NCBI GenBank assembly: GCA_002722955.1
Contig: PBMZ01000215.1
Span: 1-32,982, forward strand
Length of the DNA: 32,982 bases
Origin: Planctomycetaceae bacterium
GTDB lineage: Bacteria; Planctomycetota; Planctomycetia; Planctomycetales; Planctomycetaceae
Reading direction: 5' to 3'
The translations under genes and the position numbers were made by a program. Shown piece by piece: positions 1 to 8,198 of this stretch (positions are counted from its first letter, which is position 1; every line of letters begins with the position of its first letter). The notes beneath the pieces were generated by a model. That model did no database searches. It saw nothing but the letters and a program-made list of their open reading frames with translations, and had not been told where the DNA came from.

Positions 1-486
1 GCGGGGGCCTGCTCGAGCTTGTGGCTGCTTTACCACGATGATCTTGCCGATCCCAAGAGCGACAGCGTTGTGGCTCAACAGTCTACGCGATTGTGGTGTG
101 CGGCCGTTATTGGGGCGCAAACGACCCTGGATCCAAAGCAAATGAAAGAGTGGACTCCCAACAGCCGGTACGGCGGTCACGCGTTCGGATTGAAGGGATT
201 TCCCAAGTTCTTGGCCGAGCGTGACAAGATTCTGCCTTGGATTGGTGAGTACTCGCCTTATGCGTTGGTGACGAAAAACGACCCGCCTGCGTATTTGTTC
301 TACTCACGTCCGCCGGCACTGGGGCAAGTTCAAAAGGATCCGACACATACGGCCAACTTTGGTGTCAAACTGCAAGAACACTGCACGGCAAACGGGCTGG
401 ATTGCGAGCTAGTCTATCCGGACGCTCCCAACGTCAAACACAAGTCGCCAACGGACTATCTAATTAAAACGCTGACGGCGCCGTGA
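1..486 (+). CDS. Alpha/beta hydrolase, C-terminal part (5' end outside window)
   Basis: The reading frame is open from base 1 and ends at the TGA at 484-486, so the gene is cut by the window edge. The first residues, AGACSSLWL, fit the end of a nucleophile elbow of the type Gly-x-Ser-Ala-Gly-Ala-Cys seen in esterases and carbohydrate esterases of the alpha/beta hydrolase superfamily; the catalytic Ser would lie just outside the window. Downstream, a KNDPP segment is a plausible site for the catalytic Asp, and the late NVKHKSPTDY segment is a plausible site for the His. The substrate cannot be told. A short Trp/His-rich stretch and the STRLWC segment resemble planctomycete esterases often annotated as carbohydrate esterases, but that is from memory. 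Start, signal peptide and nucleophile are not visible. Confidence 0.75.
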   Translation, partial: AGACSSLWLLYHDDLADPKSDSVVAQQSTRLWCAAVIGAQTTLDPKQMKEWTPNSRYGGHAFGLKGFPKFLAERDKILPWIGEYSPYALVTKNDPPAYLFYSRPPALGQVQKDPTHTANFGVKLQEHCTANGLDCELVYPDAPNVKHKSPTDYLIKTLTAP

Positions 487-489
487 ATT

Positions 490-590
490 GGTAACCCGAT
501 TTGTGAGCGAGGCACGCTCACAAGTGTTGCCATCGATGACAATTGCTTTCGAACCCGTGTCAGCGTCCCTCGCTCACGCTTCGGGTTACC
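490..590. repeat. Intergenic inverted repeat (REP-like), about 35-bp arms
   Basis: The arm at 490-524 begins GGTAACCCG, and the arm at 556-590 ends CGGGTTACC. The reverse complement of the right arm matches the left arm over roughly 35 bases with a handful of mismatches; both contain GTGAGCGAGG. It sits between the hydrolase stop and the convergent gene ending at 623. There is no T-tract beside the stem. I recognise this as resembling dispersed intergenic palindromes of Pirellulaceae, which is memory rather than a search. Confidence 0.7.
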
Positions 591-622
591 ATGGCCGTTT
601 CTCTGTCGAGACATTTCTTCGA

Positions 623-1939
623 TCAGATGGGATCGACAAGAAACGGGCTTGCGACCTCATCGTTGCCTGGCTTAACCGTGAAGATGAGGCGATCTGCGTG
701 AGTCTCGGTTCCTTTTTCTGGTAGCGTGATCAGGAACCAGCGTTTGTCCTTGCCCAAGATTTGGTTACGCAAGACAGCTCGGAATTCGGGCGTGACCCCT
801 TCGTTGAGATTGCCGAAGAGCAGCTTGCCGATTCTTTGTACAGTTGGCTGAAGTCGCCGCCCGGTGATCTCCAACGCTTTGTGAGCTTTGGGGCCTTTCC
901 AGTGCTTCTCCATCGCCACCTTCATGCGAGGATTGTCGACGATGACCTCGCGAATGATTTCCCAAAGTAGCTTTTGAATCTCCTCGTCCTCGACAATGTC
1001 CTTCAAGTTGTTGCGAACGGCGTCTTGGACTTTCTTGTTTTGAGCAGTGTCTTTGACGATCTCTTGAGTCACTTCGACTAACTCGTCCGAGTGCTTTTCC
1101 AAAATCGGTACGACTTCTTTCTGGACGAATCGTTTCCACTCCGTTTGAAAACGTGTCTTTTCGGTCAACGGAAGTTTGTCCGCTGCCAGTCGCCAACCAA
1201 ATCGCCAGATGGAAACACGCTTCCAAATCTTGCCACCGACTTCTTCCGCGACGGGCTCGGCATGTTTACGGACGATGGGGAAGATCTCGTTCTTCACAAG
1301 TGGGACGAGTTGTTTGTCGACCATTTCTCGTTGGTAGCGGCCACCAATCTTTTCGATTTCCGATTGTCGCTCGGCGATGGCTTTGGGAAAATCAGCCTCG
1401 ATCACGGACATGGCATCGTAGAGGCTGTCGCGAACGATGGGTTGTAGCGCGGCGATAATCTCTTCGTGGTGCTGTTCGAATGCCTGGCTGATTTCGAGAG
1501 CGATTTGTTCTCGCTTGACTGGAGGCAACATCGTCTCTAAGACCCATTCAATCGAGTTATCGGTTGCGTGGTACGTTACCGACGCGTTGCCGGGAATGGG
1601 CGTTTGAGTGGGATAGAAGAGTGCCTCGCCTTTGACGGCCGCCGTGCTGCGGCTTGCGTGACGCCCATCGGTGGTCTTGACCAAACGCAGTTCACCGACT
1701 TGGTGTAACTCGCCGTCGTGGTCAAGTAGGAAGACGGGGTCTCCGGATGCGGCCGCAAACTTTTGGCTGAATTCCAGTTCTGCGGTTTGGCGTTGTCCAC
1801 TAACGTAATTCCATAGCTGAGGCGCGGGGTTCGCTGCGCCTTCTCCGGTCGCTTGCATTTGACCGTTGGCAAACCAAAACAGCGCACCTCCAATCGACAG
1901 CCAAGCAATCATTCCAAAACTGATTTGCAGACGTCTCAT
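623..1939 (-). CDS. Membrane-anchored protein of unknown function
   Basis: I do not recognise this 438-residue protein. The ATG at 1939 was chosen because it opens MRRLQISFGMIAWLSIGGAL, a basic N-terminus followed by one hydrophobic segment (about residues 8-24), and GAGG lies five bases upstream. A TTG start at 1972 would add 11 residues ahead of the membrane segment and looks less likely. After the anchor comes a mixed domain, then a long charged, probably helical region (about residues 130-350) rich in Glu, Lys and hydrophobics, with short repeats such as EIIREVIVDN. The C-terminus is again mixed alpha/beta. Predicted place: bitopic inner-membrane protein with the bulk outside the cytoplasm. 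It converges with the hydrolase gene and is transcribed away from tadA's 3' end. Confidence 0.7.
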   Translation of the reverse strand: MRRLQISFGMIAWLSIGGALFWFANGQMQATGEGAANPAPQLWNYVSGQRQTAELEFSQKFAAASGDPVFLLDHDGELHQVGELRLVKTTDGRHASRSTAAVKGEALFYPTQTPIPGNASVTYHATDNSIEWVLETMLPPVKREQIALEISQAFEQHHEEIIAALQPIVRDSLYDAMSVIEADFPKAIAERQSEIEKIGGRYQREMVDKQLVPLVKNEIFPIVRKHAEPVAEEVGGKIWKRVSIWRFGWRLAADKLPLTEKTRFQTEWKRFVQKEVVPILEKHSDELVEVTQEIVKDTAQNKKVQDAVRNNLKDIVEDEEIQKLLWEIIREVIVDNPRMKVAMEKHWKGPKAHKALEITGRRLQPTVQRIGKLLFGNLNEGVTPEFRAVLRNQILGKDKRWFLITLPEKGTETHADRLIFTVKPGNDEVASPFLVDPI

Positions 1940-2047
1940 GGTGACCTCGGGTGGAAATGAGGGACTCCTCAACCTAATTCATTCGGCTTTGATTTCCGTT
2001 TCTTGGCAAGATTTTCGAAACTTCCCGAAAAATCGGTGGACTAAGTG

Positions 2048-2070
2048 CCTCGCCTGCGGCTACGGGTTAA
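2048..2070. repeat. Possible single arm of the 490-590 palindrome family
   Basis: The stretch opening CCTCGCCTGC and ending in CGGGTTAA resembles the right arm of the inverted repeat at 490-590, which reads CCTCGCTCAC and CGGGTTACC at the equivalent places. Only one arm is visible here, between tadA's stop and the membrane protein's start. Treat it as a decayed or partial copy. Confidence 0.35.
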
Positions 2071-2094
2071 ACGATTCAGCCATTCATGCCTACG

Positions 2095-2595
2095 TCACTT
2101 CTTTCCCAAAGAACGTTGGATCGCGAAGAACTCCTGCAATAGCACGCGGCATTCGTCCTTCAGCACTCCTCCCATAACAGTGGCTCGATGATTGAGCCGT
2201 TCGTCTTCCGTGATCTGGTATACGCTATGACAAGCCCCCGCTTTCGGATCGGTCGTCCCGTAAATGACGGTCGGTATTCGCGCCTGCACGATGGCTCCGG
2301 CACACATCGGGCATGGTTCGAGCGTCACGAACAGTGTGCATTCCAATAGCCGCCATGAGCCGAGTACTTCGGCAGCTTGTGTGATGGCAATCATCTCGGC
2401 ATGCGCCGTTGGGTCATTCAGCATTTCCCGCTGATTGTGAGCCTCGGCAATGACGGTCTCACCGTGAACAATCACTGCGCCGACGGGTACTTCATCAGCC
2501 TCGAACGCGATGCGAGCTTGATCCAGCGCGCGGCGCATCCAGATTTCCTCGGGCAGTAGTGGATTCGCGTTGATGAAGGCGTCGTGCATTGTCAT
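2095..2595 (-). CDS. tadA: tRNA-specific adenosine deaminase TadA
   Basis: This protein converts adenosine to inosine at the wobble position (A34) of tRNA-Arg(ACG), letting one tRNA read several Arg codons. The 166-residue protein shows the zinc deaminase core: HAE at residues 65-67, with Glu67 as proton shuttle, and PCPMC at 94-98, whose two Cys complete the zinc site. The NDPTAHAEM and EPCPMCAGAI blocks match TadA better than free-cytidine or guanine deaminases. Length is normal. Two in-frame ATGs lie 6 bases apart (MTMHDAF) and neither has a clear Shine-Dalgarno sequence, so the start is uncertain by two residues. It is probably transcribed on its own; the gene downstream on the same strand begins 155 bases away. 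Confidence 0.95.
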   Translation of the reverse strand: MTMHDAFINANPLLPEEIWMRRALDQARIAFEADEVPVGAVIVHGETVIAEAHNQREMLNDPTAHAEMIAITQAAEVLGSWRLLECTLFVTLEPCPMCAGAIVQARIPTVIYGTTDPKAGACHSVYQITEDERLNHRATVMGGVLKDECRVLLQEFFAIQRSLGKK

Positions 2596-2771
2596 TCGCT
2601 GCTTTTCTTTGACACGTCTTTCAGTCTACGTCTTAACCGCAAACAGGGGCCCGCGCCAAGCTCGTATTAGAGCCGTTCATTCGCGACGGACATTGCCTTT
2701 GTAGGTCTTGTCGGATAGTCTGAGGATAGCTGGTTCCCTATTTTCGAGGTTATCTCCTGCCGGAGATCTGC

Positions 2772-5700
2772 ATGGTCATAAATACACGTATTGCGGCTGG
2801 CAGCAAGCTCGGGTGGGATTGGATTCCCGTCGTCGCTTGTATGGTCATCGTCACATCAATGGTTGGTTGCGGTGGCGATGATCCTCCAGCACCTGGTACC
2901 GGCCCGTCAAACATCACGCGGATCGAACCGGATAATGCGACTCCGGGAGAAACACCTCAAGACACGGAACAACCGGTTGTCGAAACCGTCGACCCCTCGC
3001 TCAAGCTGAGGGAGCTTGGTGCATCAGTCCGACGAACAGCAAACGGCTCGATTCTACAAGTCCGCCTGCGCAACAACACGCGTTTTGGCGATGCGGAGAT
3101 GGCTCACATCGCGCCGCTAACTTACTTGCGGTTACTTGATTTACGCGGCACTCAAGTGAGCGACGCGGGATTGGCGGCGATCGCGGACCACTCGACTATA
3201 CGAGAACTTTATTTGGATGGGACGCGAGTCTCTGACGCGGGCCTCGAAAACTTCCAAGGCTTGGAAAACCTAAGCGTCCTGAATCTCTCCGACACCGGCA
3301 TTACCAACGTTGGGTTGGAGAACTATGTCGGTTCGCTTGGAAGTTTGGAGTCGCTCAATCTGTGGGGCACAGCAGTCACAGATGAGGGACTCACGCACCT
3401 TGCTGGTTTGAAGCGTTTACGTACGCTGGTCTTGCCGGCTGCGATTACCGACGAAGGCTTGAAGCACTTGTCGGAGTTGGTCGAACTGGAAGTCCTCTGG
3501 CTTGAGGGTACGCAGCTAACCGATGAGGGACTCAAATCGCTTCAAGGGTTGCCGAAACTGAAGAAGCTGGAACTTTGGCAAACCAAGGTCACGTTGTCAG
3601 GAGTTTTGGATTTCTCGCAGGTCCGGCCTGAGGCTGAAATCACGTTCCCCCAGGGAAGCGTGGAAGCACAGTCGCTGAGTCTAGGGCCAACCATCAGCGA
3701 CGAGGAATTCAAGAACATTAAGGGACGGACGTTCTTAACGTCGCTAAATCTTGCCAGCACTCAGGTATCCGATCAGGGCCTTCAGAATTTGATTGGCTTG
3801 TCGAACCTGCGGTCATTGGTATTGCCGAGAATGATTGGCGATGCTGGCATGAAACACGTTGGAACTCTCGAACGCTTGGAACGTTTGAGCGTTCGAAATT
3901 CCGATGTTTCCGATGCGGGGCTCCGATCCATTCGCGAGCTAGCGCGACTCAAAACGTTGTGGCTTGATTACACCTTGATTGGCAATGACGGCTTGCAGCA
4001 TTTGTCGGCCATGCGTCGCTTGCAACAACTCGGCTTGCGCGGCACTTCCATTTCCGATCCGGGTTTGGATCACGTCAAACGACTTGTGTCGCTTGAGCAA
4101 TTGTCGCTGGGGTTAACTGATGTAACGGGCAAAGGGCTGGACAAGCTGGCCGCGTTATCATCACTGAAAAAACTGAATCTCACCGGCACCTTCGTGATCA
4201 AGGCGGATGTTGACCGCCTGAAGAAGTCGCTGCCAGAAGTCGACGTCATTTATCCATCCGATCCCTTGCTGACAACAATGTCTCAAAACGGCGGCAATTT
4301 GCAAAAGTCGCTGGCGGCCATTGGACGCGTCGGCATGTCGAAGAATAAGAAGCAAATTGAAACGCTGAACGTATTTAACCCGTTGTTTTCCGACGTTGGT
4401 TTAGAGTTGCTCCGCAGTGCCAGATCCATCAAAAAGCTCAGCCTTAAAGGAACTCAAATCACCGACGCCGGCTTGGAGCATTTGCGCGGAATGCGGCAGC
4501 TCGAGGATCTCTATATCAACGAGACGCGCGTTTCCGACACGGGTCTTGATTCGCTGAAAGGCCTGTCGAAACTTAAGTCACTTCACCTATCCAAGACCGA
4601 CGTGTCTTTTGAGGGAGTGATCGAGTTCTCGAAGTCGTTTCCCAAACTCAGTATTACATTCGATGAAGGCGCGATCAGCCCCAACGCAATGGTGCTCAGG
4701 AACGAGGTCACTGATGCGGACTTGGCACATGTCGGTGAACTGGATCGTATGGTGTCGGTCAGCTTGCCAAAGCTTCCGATTACGGACCAAGGCGTCGCTC
4801 ATCTCGCATCGCTCAGCAAACTGCAAGAGCTTAGCTTGACAGAGACTCAAATCACTCAAGCGGCAATGCAACAGTTGGCCCAATTCAAGGGGCTCCGTTC
4901 GCTAACGGTTTCAAATACCAAGATCGGCGATGATGCCATCGCTCACCTCAAGGGAATGACACAATTAGAAGAGCTGTTCTTAGGGGGCACTCAGGTAACA
5001 AATTCCGGCCTTGTTCATTTGAAAGGTCTCGTCAAGCTGCAGGTTCTTGGTCTGTCGGACACATCGATTTCGGGGACTGGATTGATCAACTTGAAAGACA
5101 TGGCTGATCTTCGAGTGCTCAACTTGACAAACACGTCAGTCACCGATGTTGCGATCCAAAAACACTTAAAGGAACACAAGAAGCTGACAGCTCTTGGGCT
5201 GCGTGGCACGCGGATTACGGGCCTTGGGCTGAAGCATTTGAAAGAGATCAGCGGGTTGCAGATTCTCTGGCTCGATAACACCAGAATTTCGAATGCCAGT
5301 TTGGTCCATCTAAAGGAACTCACCAATCTCCGGTCGCTTGATCTTCGCGATTGCCCGATTGACGGTTCTAACCTGAGTCAATTCGCAGAGATGACGAAGC
5401 TCAAAACATTAAAGCTCGATGGGACATCCGTGATCGCCAAGGAAGTCGCGGAGCTGAAGAAGTCGTTGCCAAATTGCCGCATTTCCTACACTTCCGACCC
5501 ATTGGTGGACTTGGTTGTTGGCGGCACGCCGCTCATGGAAGCACTTGGTCAGCTTGGCATTGTCGAGCAAAACAGCAGCGGTGAAGTCACCATGCTCAAC
5601 TTGGAAAACTCGCAGCTCACCAATTCGGGGCTTGCCAAGCTAGCGGACTTCGACAAGCTGCAAATTCTCGACTTGACAAACTGCCCAGTCAATGACAGCG

Positions 5701-6185
5701 GACTGAAGCACCTTCGGGACATGAAGAACCTGAAAACCTTGTATCTCAGCCGGACCGCCATTTCTGACAACGGAATGGAGACCTTGAGCCAACTTAAAAC
5801 GTTGGAGTCTCTCTACTTAGAAGAAACCCCAGTCTCCGACAGCGGCCTTGCGGAACTGAGTCCGTTGATCCGATTGCGAAAACTCGGGCTCGCTGAGACG
5901 GAGATCACCGACGAGGGCATGAAGACGCTGATCGGTTTTTCCTACCTTCGTGGCGTCAACTTGACGGGCACGGACGTGAGCGATGCCGGCTTAGAGCTGC
6001 TTAAGCGGTCTAAGTTACTGGAAACACTTGGGTTACGCGATACGATTATCACCGATAAGGGAGTTGGCAGCCTTAAGGATATGCAGCAGATGCAGGTGCT
6101 TTGGATCGATCGGACACAAATCACAAACGCCGGGTTGACTCGGCTCAAACGTGCCTTGCCGAAATGCCGAATTTATGGACCGTAG
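2772..6185 (+). CDS. Giant leucine-rich repeat lipoprotein with three capped LRR arrays
   Basis: This is a 1137-residue protein. Residues 1-32 form a lipoprotein signal ending MVGC, with Cys33 as the predicted lipidated residue, followed by a Pro/Asp/Thr-rich linker to about residue 72. The rest is built from roughly 35 LRRs of about 24 residues with the pattern LxxLxLxxTxISDxGLxxL, the short planctomycete LRR type. Three times the array is closed by a cap reading LKKSLP or LKRALP (about residues 482, 894 and 1125). After the first two caps a new array opens with a DPL segment, a helix with LG and a fresh strand. Two irregular inserts with GV.(D/E)FS (near 273 and 610) interrupt arrays one and two. 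Likely an outer surface or periplasmic binding protein; ligand unknown. Confidence 0.88.
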   Translation: MVINTRIAAGSKLGWDWIPVVACMVIVTSMVGCGGDDPPAPGTGPSNITRIEPDNATPGETPQDTEQPVVETVDPSLKLRELGASVRRTANGSILQVRLRNNTRFGDAEMAHIAPLTYLRLLDLRGTQVSDAGLAAIADHSTIRELYLDGTRVSDAGLENFQGLENLSVLNLSDTGITNVGLENYVGSLGSLESLNLWGTAVTDEGLTHLAGLKRLRTLVLPAAITDEGLKHLSELVELEVLWLEGTQLTDEGLKSLQGLPKLKKLELWQTKVTLSGVLDFSQVRPEAEITFPQGSVEAQSLSLGPTISDEEFKNIKGRTFLTSLNLASTQVSDQGLQNLIGLSNLRSLVLPRMIGDAGMKHVGTLERLERLSVRNSDVSDAGLRSIRELARLKTLWLDYTLIGNDGLQHLSAMRRLQQLGLRGTSISDPGLDHVKRLVSLEQLSLGLTDVTGKGLDKLAALSSLKKLNLTGTFVIKADVDRLKKSLPEVDVIYPSDPLLTTMSQNGGNLQKSLAAIGRVGMSKNKKQIETLNVFNPLFSDVGLELLRSARSIKKLSLKGTQITDAGLEHLRGMRQLEDLYINETRVSDTGLDSLKGLSKLKSLHLSKTDVSFEGVIEFSKSFPKLSITFDEGAISPNAMVLRNEVTDADLAHVGELDRMVSVSLPKLPITDQGVAHLASLSKLQELSLTETQITQAAMQQLAQFKGLRSLTVSNTKIGDDAIAHLKGMTQLEELFLGGTQVTNSGLVHLKGLVKLQVLGLSDTSISGTGLINLKDMADLRVLNLTNTSVTDVAIQKHLKEHKKLTALGLRGTRITGLGLKHLKEISGLQILWLDNTRISNASLVHLKELTNLRSLDLRDCPIDGSNLSQFAEMTKLKTLKLDGTSVIAKEVAELKKSLPNCRISYTSDPLVDLVVGGTPLMEALGQLGIVEQNSSGEVTMLNLENSQLTNSGLAKLADFDKLQILDLTNCPVNDSGLKHLRDMKNLKTLYLSRTAISDNGMETLSQLKTLESLYLEETPVSDSGLAELSPLIRLRKLGLAETEITDEGMKTLIGFSYLRGVNLTGTDVSDAGLELLKRSKLLETLGLRDTIITDKGVGSLKDMQQMQVLWIDRTQITNAGLTRLKRALPKCRIYGP

Positions 6186-6340
6186 GCAACCGGATTTCGA
6201 ACGCAAGAATGACCGGAAAATGGTGAGGTTTTGGGCGAGAATTCAACGAATTTCGGGGAAATTTTCGGTTTAACCACAAAAACTTGACAAAGCAAAAATA
6301 AATCGTCACCCTTCAAGATATGGCTTCTGGTGCACGCCAT

Positions 6341-6360
6341 CGAATCGAGAACTCGATTCG
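6341..6360. promoter_or_regulatory. Perfect 20-bp dyad upstream of the EF-hand gene
   Basis: CGAATCGAG at 6341-6349 is followed by AA and then its exact reverse complement CTCGATTCG at 6352-6360. A two-base loop is too tight for a good RNA hairpin, so a dimeric protein-binding operator is the more natural reading. It sits about 90 bases before the start codon at 6450. Confidence 0.5.
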
Positions 6361-6367
6361 CGAAAAA

Positions 6368-6381
6368 CGCTAGAAATAGCG
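6368..6381 (+). promoter_or_regulatory. Small GNRA-tetraloop hairpin in the leader
   Basis: CGCTA at 6368-6372 and TAGCG at 6377-6381 enclose GAAA, giving a five-pair stem closed by a GNRA tetraloop if transcribed. It follows the dyad at 6341-6360 by seven bases and precedes the EF-hand gene by about 70. Its function is unknown. Confidence 0.4.
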
Positions 6382-6449
6382 GGCGGACAGGGGTACAGAA
6401 TCTCGAATATCCAACACCACGAATTTGTGGAAGATGGAGAGGTAGAGCT

Positions 6450-8183
6450 ATGAAAAAGGGCCTGTTCTTTGGGACGTCAGTAGCACTCACCGTGTTATTC
6501 GCATTCTCCGGGTCATCAATGGCCAACGAGCTGGCAAAGCAAGCGATGCTCGATCGATTTGACGAGAATCGAAACGAGAAGCTCGATCGCAGCGAAACCA
6601 TTGAAGCGAGGACGCGGCTTCGAGTCTTGATGAATAGCAAGACGTCAGAAGTCAAGATTTCCGACTGGCGCGAAGACATCCAAGGTGTTCTCGACGCATT
6701 CGATAGCGATAGTGATTCCAAGCTCACCGAAGACGAAATTGAGAAGGCGCAAGAATTCTTGCGAAGCCTCTTACCGGAAGTCGAAAGCGATGATGAAGAT
6801 CGCAAGAAAGACTCCCGCCGCGATGACGAACTAGAATCTCGTGAAGAACGCCGCAACCGCACTCGAAATGAAAACCGTAACCGTAACTACAACAGTGGTG
6901 GTGGCGCTGCTTACGGCAATGGCTTCGGAATGCCAATGGGCCGTGGAATGGGCTTTGGTAACAAAGGCGGCGGTGGTGGATTCCCAACAGGCGGCGGTGG
7001 TGGCAGCTTTGCCGGATCGTCGGGTGGGGCCAGCGGAGGTGCCGCAGGCGGAGCCAGTGGAGGCGCTGAAGGCGGTGCTGCAGGCGGAGCCGAAGGTTCA
7101 GCTGGCGGTGGAGCCGAGGGCGCGGCAGGCGGTGCTGAAGGTTCTGCTGGTGGGAACGATGCCGAGGGTTCGAAGCCTGCTGAAGGCGAGGGTGGTAAAG
7201 GCAAAGATGGTGGCCTTGGTGAAGACGGCAAGCCGAGTGAAGGATACATTCCACGTGAAGATCCTGTTTCCCCGAACGGCGACATTCCAGGGTTCGGCCC
7301 AGAGGGACAACCTGGCCAGCCAGGTAACCCGCATGGTGAACCGGGACAAAACCCGGGTAGCCCCGGTGACGAAGGTGCTCCAGGGACAGAAGGTGGAACT
7401 CCAGGCGACCCGAGTGGTGGGTCACCAGTTCCTGGTGAAGGCGATCCCAGTGGTGGCGGAACACCGATTCCTGGTGAAGGCGACCCGAGCGGTGGCGGTA
7501 CACCAACCCCCGGTGAAGGGGATCCTAGCGGCGGCGGAACTCCGATCCCCGGCGAAGATGATCCAAGTGGCGGCGGAACTCCGATCCCAGGCGATGATGG
7601 ATCGCCAATCCCCGGTGAAGACCCAAGCACTCCGATCCCTGGCGAAGGCCCAGAGGGAATGGACCCTGCCGATCCAGGTAACTTTGATCCAGAAGAATTC
7701 CCTGGCGGAGACATCGATCCTGATGGTACCGACACGGAACCGACCGATGGTGGATTCGATCCTGCTAATCCCGAAGGCGATGGCCTCCCAACTCCGGGTG
7801 ATGAAGACATGACACCTGGCGAAGACACGCCAACACCGGATGAAGAGGGAACTCCCGGCGAAGGTGACGAAACACCAACACCAGGTGATGACGAGACCAC
7901 ACCCGATGGCGAGGAAACGCCAACTCCAGGCGACGATGAAACGACGCCCGGTGATGACGAAGGAATGCCGGAAGAAGGTGACGACATCGGTGCCGAAGGC
8001 GAAGATGACGGCATCGGCGACGAGCTATCCGATGAGGATGAGACCGAAAACGGCGATCCGACCGGTGAAGACAGTGAAGGAACGGGCGAGGGAACGAACG
8101 ACAACGAAACCGCCGATCCTGAAGAGGGCGATGGTGGAGTCACTCCGATCGACGTTCCCAACGAGGACACCCCGCCGTTCTAA
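6450..8183 (+). CDS. Secreted EF-hand protein with repetitive Gly/Pro/acidic tail
   Basis: The ATG at 6450 was chosen over an upstream in-frame start at 6330 because it opens a clean Sec signal (MKKGLFFGTSVALTVLFAFS, cleavage likely after SSMA at residue 25) and has GGAGAGG upstream. The mature protein (577 residues before cleavage) has two canonical EF-hand loops: DENRNEKLDRSE at 38-49 and DSDSDSKLTEDE at 85-96, each with Asp/Asn at 1, 3 and 5 and Glu at 12, so calcium binding is likely. Then come a short Arg/Glu-rich charged stretch, a Gly/Ala-rich region (about 150-235), a Gly-Pro segment with five 13-residue repeats, and a strongly acidic Thr/Pro/Glu/Asp tail. It resembles planctomycete cell-surface EF-hand proteins. 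The tail is probably disordered. A strong terminator follows. Confidence 0.85.
   Translation: MKKGLFFGTSVALTVLFAFSGSSMANELAKQAMLDRFDENRNEKLDRSETIEARTRLRVLMNSKTSEVKISDWREDIQGVLDAFDSDSDSKLTEDEIEKAQEFLRSLLPEVESDDEDRKKDSRRDDELESREERRNRTRNENRNRNYNSGGGAAYGNGFGMPMGRGMGFGNKGGGGGFPTGGGGGSFAGSSGGASGGAAGGASGGAEGGAAGGAEGSAGGGAEGAAGGAEGSAGGNDAEGSKPAEGEGGKGKDGGLGEDGKPSEGYIPREDPVSPNGDIPGFGPEGQPGQPGNPHGEPGQNPGSPGDEGAPGTEGGTPGDPSGGSPVPGEGDPSGGGTPIPGEGDPSGGGTPTPGEGDPSGGGTPIPGEDDPSGGGTPIPGDDGSPIPGEDPSTPIPGEGPEGMDPADPGNFDPEEFPGGDIDPDGTDTEPTDGGFDPANPEGDGLPTPGDEDMTPGEDTPTPDEEGTPGEGDETPTPGDDETTPDGEETPTPGDDETTPGDDEGMPEEGDDIGAEGEDDGIGDELSDEDETENGDPTGEDSEGTGEGTNDNETADPEEGDGGVTPIDVPNEDTPPF
7404..7595 (+). repeat. Five tandem 36-39-bp coding repeats
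   Basis: Units start at 7404, 7440, 7479, 7518 and 7557. Each encodes roughly GDPSGGGTPIPGE; the first is one codon shorter (GDPSGGSPVPGE). Third positions differ between copies, so the array is not a very recent duplication at the DNA level. It lies inside the EF-hand gene and is likely to vary in copy number among strains. Confidence 0.85.
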
Positions 8184-8198
8184 GAACTAGAAAAAGAG

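Larger units (their letters stand above)
6186..6449. other. Intergenic leader region of the EF-hand gene
   Basis: No gene is supported here. A TTGACA hexamer lies at 6284-6289 followed by A-rich DNA, but no convincing -10 stands 16-18 bases downstream. Two inverted repeats lie nearer the start codon (listed separately). The Shine-Dalgarno region for the next gene is GGAGAGG just upstream of 6450. Confidence 0.5.

Noticed and set aside
488..724. 78-codon plus-strand frame after the hydrolase
   Set aside because: It runs through the inverted repeat at 490-590 and into the antisense of the convergent gene, with no ribosome site.
6284..6289. TTGACA as a -35 box of the EF-hand gene
   Set aside because: No -10-like hexamer stands at 16-18 bases downstream, so I did not list a promoter.
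7404..7595. CRISPR-like array
   Set aside because: Units are contiguous coding repeats without spacers, inside an intact reading frame.
6841..7812. Plus-strand open frame overlapping the EF-hand gene in another frame
   Set aside because: A by-product of low-complexity GC-biased repeats; the in-frame EF-hand product has a signal peptide and calcium loops and this one has nothing recognisable.
6911..8170. Long minus-strand open frame (419 codons) rich in Ser/Pro/Gly
   Set aside because: It is the antisense of the repetitive EF-hand gene; its composition simply mirrors the Gly/Asp/Pro repeats, and it has no signal, domain or ribosome site.
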